From Lachnospiraceae bacterium (lineage in GTDB: Bacteria; Bacillota; Clostridia; Lachnospirales; Lachnospiraceae), in NCBI GenBank assembly GCA_004556655.1, contig SFGF01000017.1, positions 1 to 53,008 of the forward strand: a stretch of 53,008 nucleotides of DNA. Reading direction: 5' to 3'. The notes under the pieces were generated by a model that had not been told where the DNA came from, did not search any database, and was given only the letters and a program-made list of their open reading frames with translations. The position numbers were made by a program, and so were the translations under genes. Positions within the stretch are counted from its first letter, which is position 1. Each line of letters starts with the position of its first letter. Below, in pieces: positions 15,939-23,349 of the stretch.

Positions 15939-16002
15939 CCGACAAATGGGATGAGACTACGATTTATGCCGCAACTGACCTTTTGTCCTTTGTCTCATCA
16001 TA
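15939..16002 (-). repeat. Leader repeat L1 (ATGAGAC ... GTCTCAT)
   Basis: Between the divergent shell-protein and flavin-reductase genes. ATGAGAC (15951-15957) can pair with GTCTCAT (15992-15998). The 24 bases 15939-15962 are identical to 17581-17604 in leader L2. On the minus strand a promoter (TATGAT, RC of 15997-16002; -35 TTGCGG, RC of 16020-16025; spacer 17) would start transcripts inside this hairpin, so it would form the 5' leader of the shell-protein mRNA. Confidence 0.6.
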
Positions 16003-16025
16003 TCAAAAACAACGACATGCCGCAA
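15997..16025 (-). promoter_or_regulatory. Putative promoter of pduB-like gene
   Basis: Minus strand: TTGCGG (16020-16025), 17-bp spacer, TATGAT (15997-16002). The -10 is good, the -35 only half conserved. Confidence 0.4.
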
Positions 16026-16041
16026 GAGGAAGATAAGGGGA

Positions 16042-16070
16042 TTGAGTTTTTGAAAAATATCCGTTATACT
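16042..16070 (+). promoter_or_regulatory. Promoter of flavin reductase-like gene
   Basis: TTGAGT (16042-16047), 17-bp spacer, TATACT (16065-16070), 43 bp before the chosen start codon. Confidence 0.6.
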
Positions 16071-16113
16071 TGTGCAAAGAATAATGAAATATTCAGGAAA
16101 AGGAGAATGCTTT

Positions 16114-16620
16114 ATGGAATTTGAAAAGACAGAGATAAAGACAATGGATATGAAGCCATTTGAAAAAATCGGTTCCCAGTGGATGTTGATCAGCGCTAAA
16201 AAAGATGGAAAAGTAAATACAATGACAGCTTCCTGGGGTGGAGTTGGTGTTCTGTGGGGAAAAAATGTAGTCACCGTTTATATTCGCCCGCAGCGTTATA
16301 CAAAAGAGTTTGTGGATGCCAATGACACTTTCACTTTATCGTTTTTTAACGGAAACTGCATGAAAGAATTGGGTTATCTTGGGAAAGTATCCGGAAGAGA
16401 GGAGAAAGACAAAATTGAAAAATCCGGTCTCCATGTGGAAATGATAGACGGACAGCCGACATTTAAGGAAGCCTCTCAGGTACTGGTGTGCAAAAAGCTT
16501 TATCACGATACGATAAAACCGGAAAATTTCTACGGAAAAGAAGAGGATGAAAAGTGGTATCCGGATAAAGATTATCATACGATGTATATTGCAGAAATTG
16601 TTGCAGCATATGAAAAATAG
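16114..16620 (+). CDS. Flavin reductase-like FMN-binding split-barrel protein
   Basis: 168 residues. Residues from KTMDMKPFEKIGSQWMLI through TASWGGVGVLWGKNVVTVYI match the flavin-reductase-like split barrel that binds FMN; RPQRYTKEFVDA supports this. Members reduce flavins with NAD(P)H or act as flavoprotein electron carriers. AGGAG at 16101-16105 is 8 bp before ATG 16114; upstream in-frame ATGs at 16072 and 16084 lack a ribosome site. The stop codon touches the perfect hairpin at 16621-16681. Confidence 0.85.
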   Translation: MEFEKTEIKTMDMKPFEKIGSQWMLISAKKDGKVNTMTASWGGVGVLWGKNVVTVYIRPQRYTKEFVDANDTFTLSFFNGNCMKELGYLGKVSGREEKDKIEKSGLHVEMIDGQPTFKEASQVLVCKKLYHDTIKPENFYGKEEDEKWYPDKDYHTMYIAEIVAAYEK

Positions 16621-16681
16621 GGCGGACAGGGGACAGACACGTGTCCAGTTTTTTGGGACACGTGTCTGTCCCCTGTCCGCC
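16621..16681. terminator. Perfect 26-bp inverted repeat between convergent genes
   Basis: Arms 16621-16646 and 16656-16681 are perfectly complementary around the 9-nt loop AGTTTTTTG. The hairpin fills the complete gap: one arm begins at the base after the plus-strand stop and the other includes the first base of the minus-strand stop codon. It contains GGGGACAGACACGTGTCC, similar to GGGGACAGACCCCTGTCC at 46988-47005, suggesting a dispersed palindromic family. It probably acts as a transcription end for both genes, though the flanks lack long T-tracts. Confidence 0.8.
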
Positions 16682-17538
16682 TAGATTTCCCAGCGGCCGG
16701 AAGCTCCGCAGGGAAGGATCAGTCCTGTCTGTGTGACCGGCAGACCAATCTCCTGAGATTCCACATGACCACCGTATGCTTTCAGTTCTGTGGCGATCAT
16801 ATAAGTGAGTACAGCAGGAGCAAGTCCTGTAGTATAAGAATTTACAAGGAAGAACAGTGGATGTTCACTAAGCAGTTGAGAGCACAATTTGATCAGAGGA
16901 TGGATTGCCTCTTCGATCTTCCAGATTTCTCCTTTCGGTCCCCGCCCGTAGGAAGGGGGATCCATAATGATGGCATCGTAATGGTTGCCCCGGCGGATTT
17001 CCCGCTCCACAAATTTCACGCAGTCATCTACGATCCAGCGAATAGGAGCATCTTTCAGTCCGGAAGAAACTGCATTTTCCTTTGCCCATGTCACCATACC
17101 TTTGGAGGCGTCCACATGAGTGACGGCTGCTCCGGCAGCTGCGGCAGCCAGTGTAGCACCGCCGGTATATGCAAAAAGATTCAGCACTTTGACCGGCCGA
17201 CCGGCATTTTTGATTTTTTCTCCGAACCAATCCCAGTTGGCAGCCTGTTCAGGAAAAAGACCGGTGTGCTTAAAACTAAAAGGCTTCAGGTTGAATGTCA
17301 GATTATTGTAATGAATGGACCATTGCTCCGGAAGATCAAAAAATTCCCATTCGCCGCCGCCTTTTTTACTGCGATGATAGTGTCCGTTCATTTTGTGCCA
17401 TCCGGGATGTTTTCTTGGGGTATCCCAGATTACCTGAGGATCCGGGCGAACCAGAATATATTTTCCCCATCGTTCCAGCTTTTCTCCATTTGAAGTATCG
17501 ATCACTTCATAGTCTTTCCAACCGTCTGCTATCCACAT
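16681..17538 (-). CDS. Class I SAM-dependent rRNA methyltransferase-like protein (RlmI/RlmK type)
   Basis: 285 residues. After an N-terminal region of about 100 residues comes a Rossmann methyltransferase fold: VLNLFAYTGGATLAAAAAGA (SAM motif I), VDASKGMVTWAKENA (acidic motif II), DPPSYGRG (motif IV). The DPPSYGRG form is typical of RlmI/YccW-type m5C or RlmK-type 23S rRNA methyltransferases, but the PUA domain of RlmI is not seen, so the exact target base is open. The ribosome site is weak (AAAGG, 12 bp upstream). Its leader carries repeat L2. Confidence 0.8.
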   Translation of the reverse strand: MWIADGWKDYEVIDTSNGEKLERWGKYILVRPDPQVIWDTPRKHPGWHKMNGHYHRSKKGGGEWEFFDLPEQWSIHYNNLTFNLKPFSFKHTGLFPEQAANWDWFGEKIKNAGRPVKVLNLFAYTGGATLAAAAAGAAVTHVDASKGMVTWAKENAVSSGLKDAPIRWIVDDCVKFVEREIRRGNHYDAIIMDPPSYGRGPKGEIWKIEEAIHPLIKLCSQLLSEHPLFFLVNSYTTGLAPAVLTYMIATELKAYGGHVESQEIGLPVTQTGLILPCGASGRWEI

Positions 17539-17571
17539 ATCTTATCGAAACCTTTCTGTAAGTATAATCAC

Positions 17572-17640
17572 ATGAGTTATCCGACAAATGGGATGAGACT
17601 ACGAATTTCTCCGTGTTTGCACCCCTTGTCTCATAACATA
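17572..17640 (-). repeat. Leader repeat L2 (ATGAGAC ... GTCTCAT)
   Basis: 5' of the methyltransferase gene. ATGAGAC (17593-17599) pairs with GTCTCAT (17628-17634) across a 28-nt loop. Positions 17581-17604 are identical to 15939-15962 of L1. The preceding ATGAGTTA and following CGACAAATGGGA (17572-17593) also match 31108-31129 in front of the gerA gene at 20 of 22 positions. Confidence 0.6.
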
Positions 17641-17815
17641 TACAATAGCATAGTCTTTAGGTGGAATTCAAGAGAGAAAAAACGCAGAAAAAAGCAGAGA
17701 TATTACGGAAATACAACGGAAAAGTCATTTTTGCAAGTTGAAGGTAAAAAAGTTGCATATATTGAAGAAAATTTCTGCGTATATCCTGTGAAAATGCCGA
17801 AAATGCAGGTGTCTC
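17641..17815. other. Intergenic stretch without recognisable gene
   Basis: AT-rich sequence between the divergent methyltransferase and aminotransferase genes. The frames here give only low-complexity Lys/Arg-rich peptides with no ribosome site. Nothing else recognised before the promoter at 17816. Confidence 0.5.
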
Positions 17816-17844
17816 TTGACATTTAGTCATATTCTACCTAAAAT
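17816..17844 (+). promoter_or_regulatory. Strong promoter of aminotransferase gene
   Basis: TTGACA (17816-17821), 17-bp spacer, TAAAAT (17839-17844): six and five of six consensus positions. Confidence 0.88.
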
Positions 17845-17907
17845 AGCAGATAGCTGAGTTACAGCGGAGAATGGATGAAAATATATAACAGGCGACAGGA
17901 GGACCCC

Positions 17908-19191
17908 ATGAAAGCTTATAGTCAATTAAATAAAGAAGAATTATTGGCATTAAAAAATGATCTGGAAAAACAGTTTGAAGATGTGAAAGCCAAAGGATTA
18001 AAACTGGATATGTCCCGCGGAAAGCCTTCAAAGGCACAGCTTGACCTGAGTAATGGTATGATGGATATCCTGAACAGTCAGACAGATCTGGTAAGCTCAG
18101 ATGGTGTAGACTGCAGAAATTATGGTGTGATGGATGGAATCAGTGAAGCAAGAAAACTGTTGGCAGATATGTCTGAAGTACCGGAAAGAAATATTCTGAT
18201 TTATGGTAACTCCAGTCTGAGTGTTATGTTTGATACTGTATCACGTGCTATGACCCACGGAATTATGGGCAGCACTCCATGGTGCAAGCTGGATAAAGTA
18301 AAATTTCTCTGTCCTGTACCCGGATATGACCGCCATTTTGCAATTACAGAATATTTTGGTATTGAAATGATCAATATTCCGCTTCTTGAGACAGGTCCGG
18401 ATATGGATATGGTTGAGAAGCTGGTTTCTGAGGACGAAGCTGTAAAAGGTATCTGGTGTGTACCTAAATATGCAAATCCGACAGGAATTTCCTATTCTGA
18501 TGAGACTGTGAGAAGATTTGCTCATCTGAAACCGGCAGCGAAAGATTTCCGAATCTTCTGGGACAATGCTTACTCAATCCATCATCTGTATGATGATAAG
18601 AGAGATGTGATTCTTGAGCTTTTGAATGAATGCATAAAAGCCGGCAATCCGGATATGGTACTTAAATTTATTTCCACATCCAAAGTATCTTTCCCTGGTT
18701 CCGGTATTGCAGCACTGGCTGCATCCGAGGCAAATCTGGAAGATGCCAAGAAACACATGAAAATCCAGACGATCGGTCATGATAAATTGAATCAGCTTCG
18801 CCATGTCCGTTTCTTCAAAGATATGCAGGGAATGTATGCACACATGAGAAAACATGCGGATATTCTTCGTCCAAAGTTTGAAAAAGTACTGGAAGTGCTG
18901 GACAGTGAATTGGGCGGACTGGGTATCGGAACATGGACAAGACCACTTGGAGGATACTTTATTTCCTTCGATTCTATGGATGGCTGTGCAAAAGCGATCG
19001 TGGCAAAAGCAAAAGAAGCGGGATTGGTTATGACAGGAGCAGGTGCTACGTATCCATATGGAAAAGATCCGAAAGACAGCAATATCCGAATTGCACCTTC
19101 TTTCCCGACTGTGGAAGAACTGGGAGTGGCTGCTGAGATTTTTGTCCTCAGTGTTAAGCTGGTAAGTATAGATAAATTATTAAACGCTTAA
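17908..19191 (+). CDS. PLP-dependent aminotransferase, aspartate aminotransferase subgroup Ic-like
   Basis: 427 residues of fold type I. YGNSSLSVMFDTVSRAM is the cofactor phosphate-binding turn, CVPKYANPTGISYS and FRIFWDNAYSIHHLYDD hold the Asn and Asp that contact the pyridine ring, and STSKVSFPGSG supplies the Schiff-base lysine K259. The length and N-terminal MSRGKPSKAQLDLSNGM follow the MocR-like aspartate aminotransferase (subgroup Ic) family, which converts aspartate and 2-oxoglutarate to oxaloacetate and glutamate. AGGAGG is 5 bp before ATG 17908; the in-frame ATG at 17875 lacks a site. Monocistronic. Confidence 0.85.
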   Translation: MKAYSQLNKEELLALKNDLEKQFEDVKAKGLKLDMSRGKPSKAQLDLSNGMMDILNSQTDLVSSDGVDCRNYGVMDGISEARKLLADMSEVPERNILIYGNSSLSVMFDTVSRAMTHGIMGSTPWCKLDKVKFLCPVPGYDRHFAITEYFGIEMINIPLLETGPDMDMVEKLVSEDEAVKGIWCVPKYANPTGISYSDETVRRFAHLKPAAKDFRIFWDNAYSIHHLYDDKRDVILELLNECIKAGNPDMVLKFISTSKVSFPGSGIAALAASEANLEDAKKHMKIQTIGHDKLNQLRHVRFFKDMQGMYAHMRKHADILRPKFEKVLEVLDSELGGLGIGTWTRPLGGYFISFDSMDGCAKAIVAKAKEAGLVMTGAGATYPYGKDPKDSNIRIAPSFPTVEELGVAAEIFVLSVKLVSIDKLLNA

Positions 19192-19201
19192 GGTAAGAGT
19201 G

Positions 19202-19236
19202 AAAGAGTGCCGTCAGTTTTGCAGCACTCTTTTTTC
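19202..19236 (+). terminator. Terminator of aminotransferase gene
   Basis: AAAGAGTGC (19202-19210) pairs with GCACTCTTT (19224-19232), followed by a T-rich tract to 19235. Confidence 0.85.
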
Positions 19237-19273
19237 TTTGTATATAAAAATTTCTTACTTTTTTTTAAATATC

Positions 19274-19302
19274 TTTACCCTGAAAAAGAACGGTGATAGA
19301 AT
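19274..19302 (+). promoter_or_regulatory. Promoter of L,D-transpeptidase gene
   Basis: TTTACC (19274-19279), 17-bp spacer, TAGAAT (19297-19302). Confidence 0.6.
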
Positions 19303-19356
19303 AAAAAGGTATAAAAAATAAGGGATATAAACTATTAAGAAAGTAAGGGAGTATGT

Positions 19357-20760
19357 ATGGCAAAAAAAAGAGGCAAAAAAAAGTCGAAGGCTAGGAAGAT
19401 CATTCTGGGCGTCCTGTTTGCCTATGTCCTGATCGTGGGAATTGGATACCTTGGGGTATCGTATTTCTTTTCCAGTCACTTTTTAAAGGGGACGACGATT
19501 AATGGAATTGACTGCAGCAGTAAGACCGCAGAACAGGTGAAAGAAAAGATACAGGAGGAGATAGGAGAATATAAGCTTCGGATCACAGAGATTGATGGGA
19601 AGACGGAGACTATTTCTGCATTGCAGATTGAGCTTACCTATGTGGATGACAACAAAGTGGATGAACTTTTGAAAGCACAGAATAACTGGAAATGGATCAG
19701 ATCTATTTCTAATAAAAACACTTATGAACTTGCTGCCAACACTACATATGATAAAAGTTTAATAGATGGAATTCTGGATGATTTGAGCTGTTTTCAAGAG
19801 GAGAATATTGTTGAACCCGTAGATGCCTGTCTTCAGGATAACGGCGGAAATTACGAGATCGTTCCTGAAGTCGAGGGGAATCAGCTGGATCGTAAAAAAG
19901 TAAAAAGCTGCATTATTGAAGCGATTGACAGTGGAAAAACGGAGATCAATCTGGAAGAACTGGGATGCTATCTGAAGCCGACGATATATCAGGATGATGA
20001 ATCACTGATTACCAAGAGAGATACCCTGAACAAATATCTCCAGACAAATCTTACATATGATTTTGGTGACCGGACAGAAACAGTCGATGCTTCTATAATC
20101 AAAGAATGGCTGGTGGAGGATGAAAATGGTCAGTGGATCATTGATAAAACCAAAGCGGAAGAATATGTGCAGCAGCTTAAGTACAAATATGATACTTTTG
20201 GGCTGACCCACGAATTTACTACTTTTGCCGGAAATAAAATTACACTGAAAGGTGGAGATTATGGCTGGGTGATCAAAAAACAGGCAACGGCAGATGCTTT
20301 GGTACAGGCAGTGGAAGAGGGGCAGACAGGAACGATAAAACCGGAGTATTTGTATGAAGCAAAATCAAGAAATACGAATGATATCGGTGATACGTATGTT
20401 GAGATCAGTATCAGTGAACAACGTATGTGGTGCTATAAAGATGGGAATTTGATTGTTGATACACCGGTGGTAACAGGAAATGTATCAAAAGGTTATGATA
20501 CTCCATCCGGAAGTGTGTGGGCTATCGATGCGAAAAAGCAGGACGCGGTTTTGAAGGGGGAAGGATATGAACAGCCTGTTACATACTGGATGCCATTTGT
20601 AGATAATGTAGGAATCCATGATGCGGATACCTGGCGATCCGAGTACGGTGGGGAGATTTATAAGACCAACGGATCACATGGCTGTGTAAATACCCCGACG
20701 GCAAATGCAGAGAAAATATTTAATGCGGTTGAAATTGGTACACCGGTTATTGTATACTGA
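19357..20760 (+). CDS. L,D-transpeptidase (YkuD domain) with peptidoglycan-binding-like region
   Basis: 467 residues. A very basic N-terminus (KKRGKKKSKARK) and one hydrophobic segment (about 15-37) anchor it to the membrane with the bulk outside. Residues about 45-340 resemble the PG_binding_4 repeats found before YkuD domains. The YkuD domain begins near YVEISISEQRMWCYK and ends with SHGCVNTP, where C443 is the catalytic cysteine and H441 the invariant histidine. It would form 3-3 cross-links in peptidoglycan or attach proteins to it. AGGGAG precedes the ATG by 7 bp. Followed by its own terminator and then ddl-murF, a cell-wall neighbourhood. Confidence 0.92.
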   Translation: MAKKRGKKKSKARKIILGVLFAYVLIVGIGYLGVSYFFSSHFLKGTTINGIDCSSKTAEQVKEKIQEEIGEYKLRITEIDGKTETISALQIELTYVDDNKVDELLKAQNNWKWIRSISNKNTYELAANTTYDKSLIDGILDDLSCFQEENIVEPVDACLQDNGGNYEIVPEVEGNQLDRKKVKSCIIEAIDSGKTEINLEELGCYLKPTIYQDDESLITKRDTLNKYLQTNLTYDFGDRTETVDASIIKEWLVEDENGQWIIDKTKAEEYVQQLKYKYDTFGLTHEFTTFAGNKITLKGGDYGWVIKKQATADALVQAVEEGQTGTIKPEYLYEAKSRNTNDIGDTYVEISISEQRMWCYKDGNLIVDTPVVTGNVSKGYDTPSGSVWAIDAKKQDAVLKGEGYEQPVTYWMPFVDNVGIHDADTWRSEYGGEIYKTNGSHGCVNTPTANAEKIFNAVEIGTPVIVY

Positions 20761-20805
20761 TGAGGAGTAATTTAAAAGAGATTACACTGCGAGGATGTAG
20801 TATAT

Positions 20806-20860
20806 GAGAACCGCTGCAGGTACTTCCAGCGGGAAGAATCTGCAACGGTTCTCTTTTATT
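20806..20860 (+). terminator. Nested-hairpin terminator after L,D-transpeptidase
   Basis: GAGAACCG (20806-20813) pairs with CGGTTCTC (20846-20853). Inside lie CTGCAG/CTGCA and CTTCC/GGAAG, so the arm is a three-tier stem. TTTTATTT follows. Confidence 0.8.
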
Positions 20861-20891
20861 TAAAAGAAGAGAAAGCGAGGGAGATGACATT

Positions 20892-21938
20892 ATGAAAATA
20901 GTAGTTCTGGCAGGAGGAACCAGCACAGAGAGAGATGTATCAATTGTGTCAGGAACAGAGGTATGTAAAGCACTTCGCTCAAAAGGACATCAGGCAATCC
21001 TGATTGATGTTTTTTTTGGAAAAGAGGGAATAGATCCGAGTAACGCCTTTCCTCAGGAGTATGATATAGAGAAAGAAGTAGAATATATCAAAAGCTTTAA
21101 CTGTAAAGTAAAAGAAGCAATTGCGGCAAAAAAAGAATTTTTCGGACCGGGAGTTCTTGCTGTATGTAAAGCAGCGGATGTGGTATTTTTGGCACTTCAT
21201 GGAGCGAATGGGGAAGATGGAAAGGTGCAGGCAGCGTTTGATCTGTATCATATTCCTTATACGGGGACCGGTTATCTGAGCAGCGCCATGGCCATGGATA
21301 AGGGAATTACGAAAAAAATGTTCAGTATCAGCGGGGTACCCACACCAAAAGGAATCGAACTGCAAAAAGGTAAATGCAGCAGGAATCTGGCGGATTATGG
21401 GATGGACTTTCCTGTAGTGGTAAAAACCTGCTGTGGTGGTTCCAGCGTGGGTGTATATATTACCCATAACCAGAAAGAATATGAGGAAGCTCTTGACGGG
21501 GCTTTTTCCTACGAAGATCAGGCAGTAGTGGAAGAGTACATTCAGGGAAGAGAATTTTCTGTAGGTGTTGTGGATGGAAAAGCATATCCGGTGATCGAGA
21601 TTGCACCGGTAGAGGGATTTTATGATTATAAAAACAAATATTCTGCAGGTGCTACCGTGGAAACATGTCCGGCAGTACTGACAGAGGAGCAGACTCTTCG
21701 GATGCAGAAATATGCGGAAGAAGGATGCAGGGTGCTGGGGATCGAAGGATATGCCCGACTGGATTTTCTCATGAAAGAGAACGGAGATATGTATTGCCTG
21801 GAAGCAAATACCTTGCCTGGTATGACACCGACCAGTCTCTTGCCGCAGGAGGCCGCAGCTCTTGGAATAGATTACGCTTCTCTGTGTGAAGAACTGATCC
21901 GGATTTCACTGAAAAGATATGGAGAGGAAGAAGAATGA
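20892..21938 (+). CDS. ddl: D-alanine--D-alanine ligase
   Basis: 348 residues, normal length. The N-terminal GGTSTERDVSIVSG, ATP-grasp segments PVVVKTCCGGSSVGVYI and YARLDFLMKENGDMYCLEANTLPGMTPTSLLP are standard Ddl motifs. It joins two D-alanines for the pentapeptide of peptidoglycan. GAGGGAG is 7 bp before the ATG. The stop overlaps the murF start (ATGA), so the two enzymes that act in succession are translationally coupled. No van genes nearby. Confidence 0.96.
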   Translation: MKIVVLAGGTSTERDVSIVSGTEVCKALRSKGHQAILIDVFFGKEGIDPSNAFPQEYDIEKEVEYIKSFNCKVKEAIAAKKEFFGPGVLAVCKAADVVFLALHGANGEDGKVQAAFDLYHIPYTGTGYLSSAMAMDKGITKKMFSISGVPTPKGIELQKGKCSRNLADYGMDFPVVVKTCCGGSSVGVYITHNQKEYEEALDGAFSYEDQAVVEEYIQGREFSVGVVDGKAYPVIEIAPVEGFYDYKNKYSAGATVETCPAVLTEEQTLRMQKYAEEGCRVLGIEGYARLDFLMKENGDMYCLEANTLPGMTPTSLLPQEAAALGIDYASLCEELIRISLKRYGEEEE

Positions 21939-23314
21939 AAAATCTCACATTGGAACATATAGCACAGGCCTGCAGTGGTATTTACTGTGGACCGGAAGAT
22001 AAAAAAGATCGTTGTGTGACATCTATTACATCCGACAGCAGAAAAGCAGAGGAAGGCTGTTTGTTTATACCAATCCCGGGAGCAAGGGTGGATGGACATG
22101 ATTTTATTCCGCAGGTGATGAAAACCGGTGCTTTGGTCACATTATCTGAGAAACCGTTGGAAGGAGCAGATTTCCCGTATATTCAGGTGGGATCTTCTCT
22201 TCAGGCGGTAAAAGATATTGCAGCCTATTATCTGGAACAATTGAAGATTCCTGTAGTAGGAATTACGGGAAGTGTGGGTAAGACAAGCACAAAAGAAATG
22301 ATCGCTGCTGTGCTGTCACAGAAGTTCCGGGTACTGAAGACTCAGGGGAATTTTAATAATGAACTGGGATTGCCGCTTACGGTATTCCGGCTGAGAGATG
22401 AGGATGAGATTGCAGTATTGGAGATGGGCATCAGTGATTTTGGCGAAATGCATCGTCTCGCAGCCATCGCAAAGCCCAATACTTGTGTGATTACAAACAT
22501 CGGAACCTGTCATCTGGAAAATCTGGGTGACCGGGATGGGGTTTTGAAAGCCAAGACAGAAGTTTTTGACCATTTACAGAAAAATGCAGCTGTGATCTTG
22601 AATGGTGATGATGACAAACTGGCAACTGTGAAAGAAGTGCAGGGAAGATCACCGGTATTTTTTGGATTGGATCCGTCCCATCCGGTTTATGCGGACCAGG
22701 TGGAGAGCAGAGGGTTAAAAGGAATCTCCTGCAGAATCCACACGCCGGAAGGTTGCTTTTCTGTGGTAGTACCGATTCCGGGACAGCATATGGTATACAA
22801 TGCATTGGCAGGAACGGCGGTAGGACTGACTTACGGAATGAAACTGGAAGATATTAAAAAAGGAATTGAAAGTCTTCAGCCGGTCAGCGGTCGTTTTCAT
22901 ATCATTGATACAGAAAGATATACGATTGTAGATGATTGTTATAATGCCAATCCCATGTCCATGAAAGCTTCTCTCGGAATCCTGAAGGATGCTCTGGGAA
23001 GAAAGGTGGCTGTTCTTGGAGATATGGGAGAATTGGGGAAAGAGGAAGCAGCGCTCCATGGAGAAGTGGGAACCTTTGCAGGAAACAGCGGAATTGATCT
23101 GCTGATCTGTGTAGGTGAACTGTGTACTCATATGGCACAGGCTGCAAGCGACGCAGCGCAGACAGCAGGAAATCCGCTTCAGGTGGTACATCTTAAAAGC
23201 CTGGAAGAACTTCTCGAAGAATTGCCTGAGCTGCTGTGTGAAGGAGACACCGTATTGGTAAAAGCATCACATTTTATGCATTTTGAGAAAGTGGTGGATG
23301 CACTGCAGAAATAA
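21935..23314 (+). CDS. murF: UDP-N-acetylmuramoyl-tripeptide--D-alanyl-D-alanine ligase
   Basis: 459 residues with the three Mur-ligase domains: N-terminal UDP-binding domain, ATP-binding domain with GITGSVGKTSTKE (109-121) and EMGISDFGEM, and C-terminal domain with DDCYNANPMSM. It adds D-Ala-D-Ala to the UDP-MurNAc tripeptide in the cytoplasm, using the product of the overlapping upstream ddl. Confidence 0.96.
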   Translation: MKNLTLEHIAQACSGIYCGPEDKKDRCVTSITSDSRKAEEGCLFIPIPGARVDGHDFIPQVMKTGALVTLSEKPLEGADFPYIQVGSSLQAVKDIAAYYLEQLKIPVVGITGSVGKTSTKEMIAAVLSQKFRVLKTQGNFNNELGLPLTVFRLRDEDEIAVLEMGISDFGEMHRLAAIAKPNTCVITNIGTCHLENLGDRDGVLKAKTEVFDHLQKNAAVILNGDDDKLATVKEVQGRSPVFFGLDPSHPVYADQVESRGLKGISCRIHTPEGCFSVVVPIPGQHMVYNALAGTAVGLTYGMKLEDIKKGIESLQPVSGRFHIIDTERYTIVDDCYNANPMSMKASLGILKDALGRKVAVLGDMGELGKEEAALHGEVGTFAGNSGIDLLICVGELCTHMAQAASDAAQTAGNPLQVVHLKSLEELLEELPELLCEGDTVLVKASHFMHFEKVVDALQK

Positions 23315-23349
23315 TCGAGGTGCTATGAGAATAAGAAGGGGGTTGCAGT

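Noticed and set aside
17572..17826. Open frame of 84 residues in the divergent region before the aminotransferase
   Set aside because: It begins inside leader repeat L2, has no ribosome site and encodes a Lys/Arg-rich peptide without motifs.
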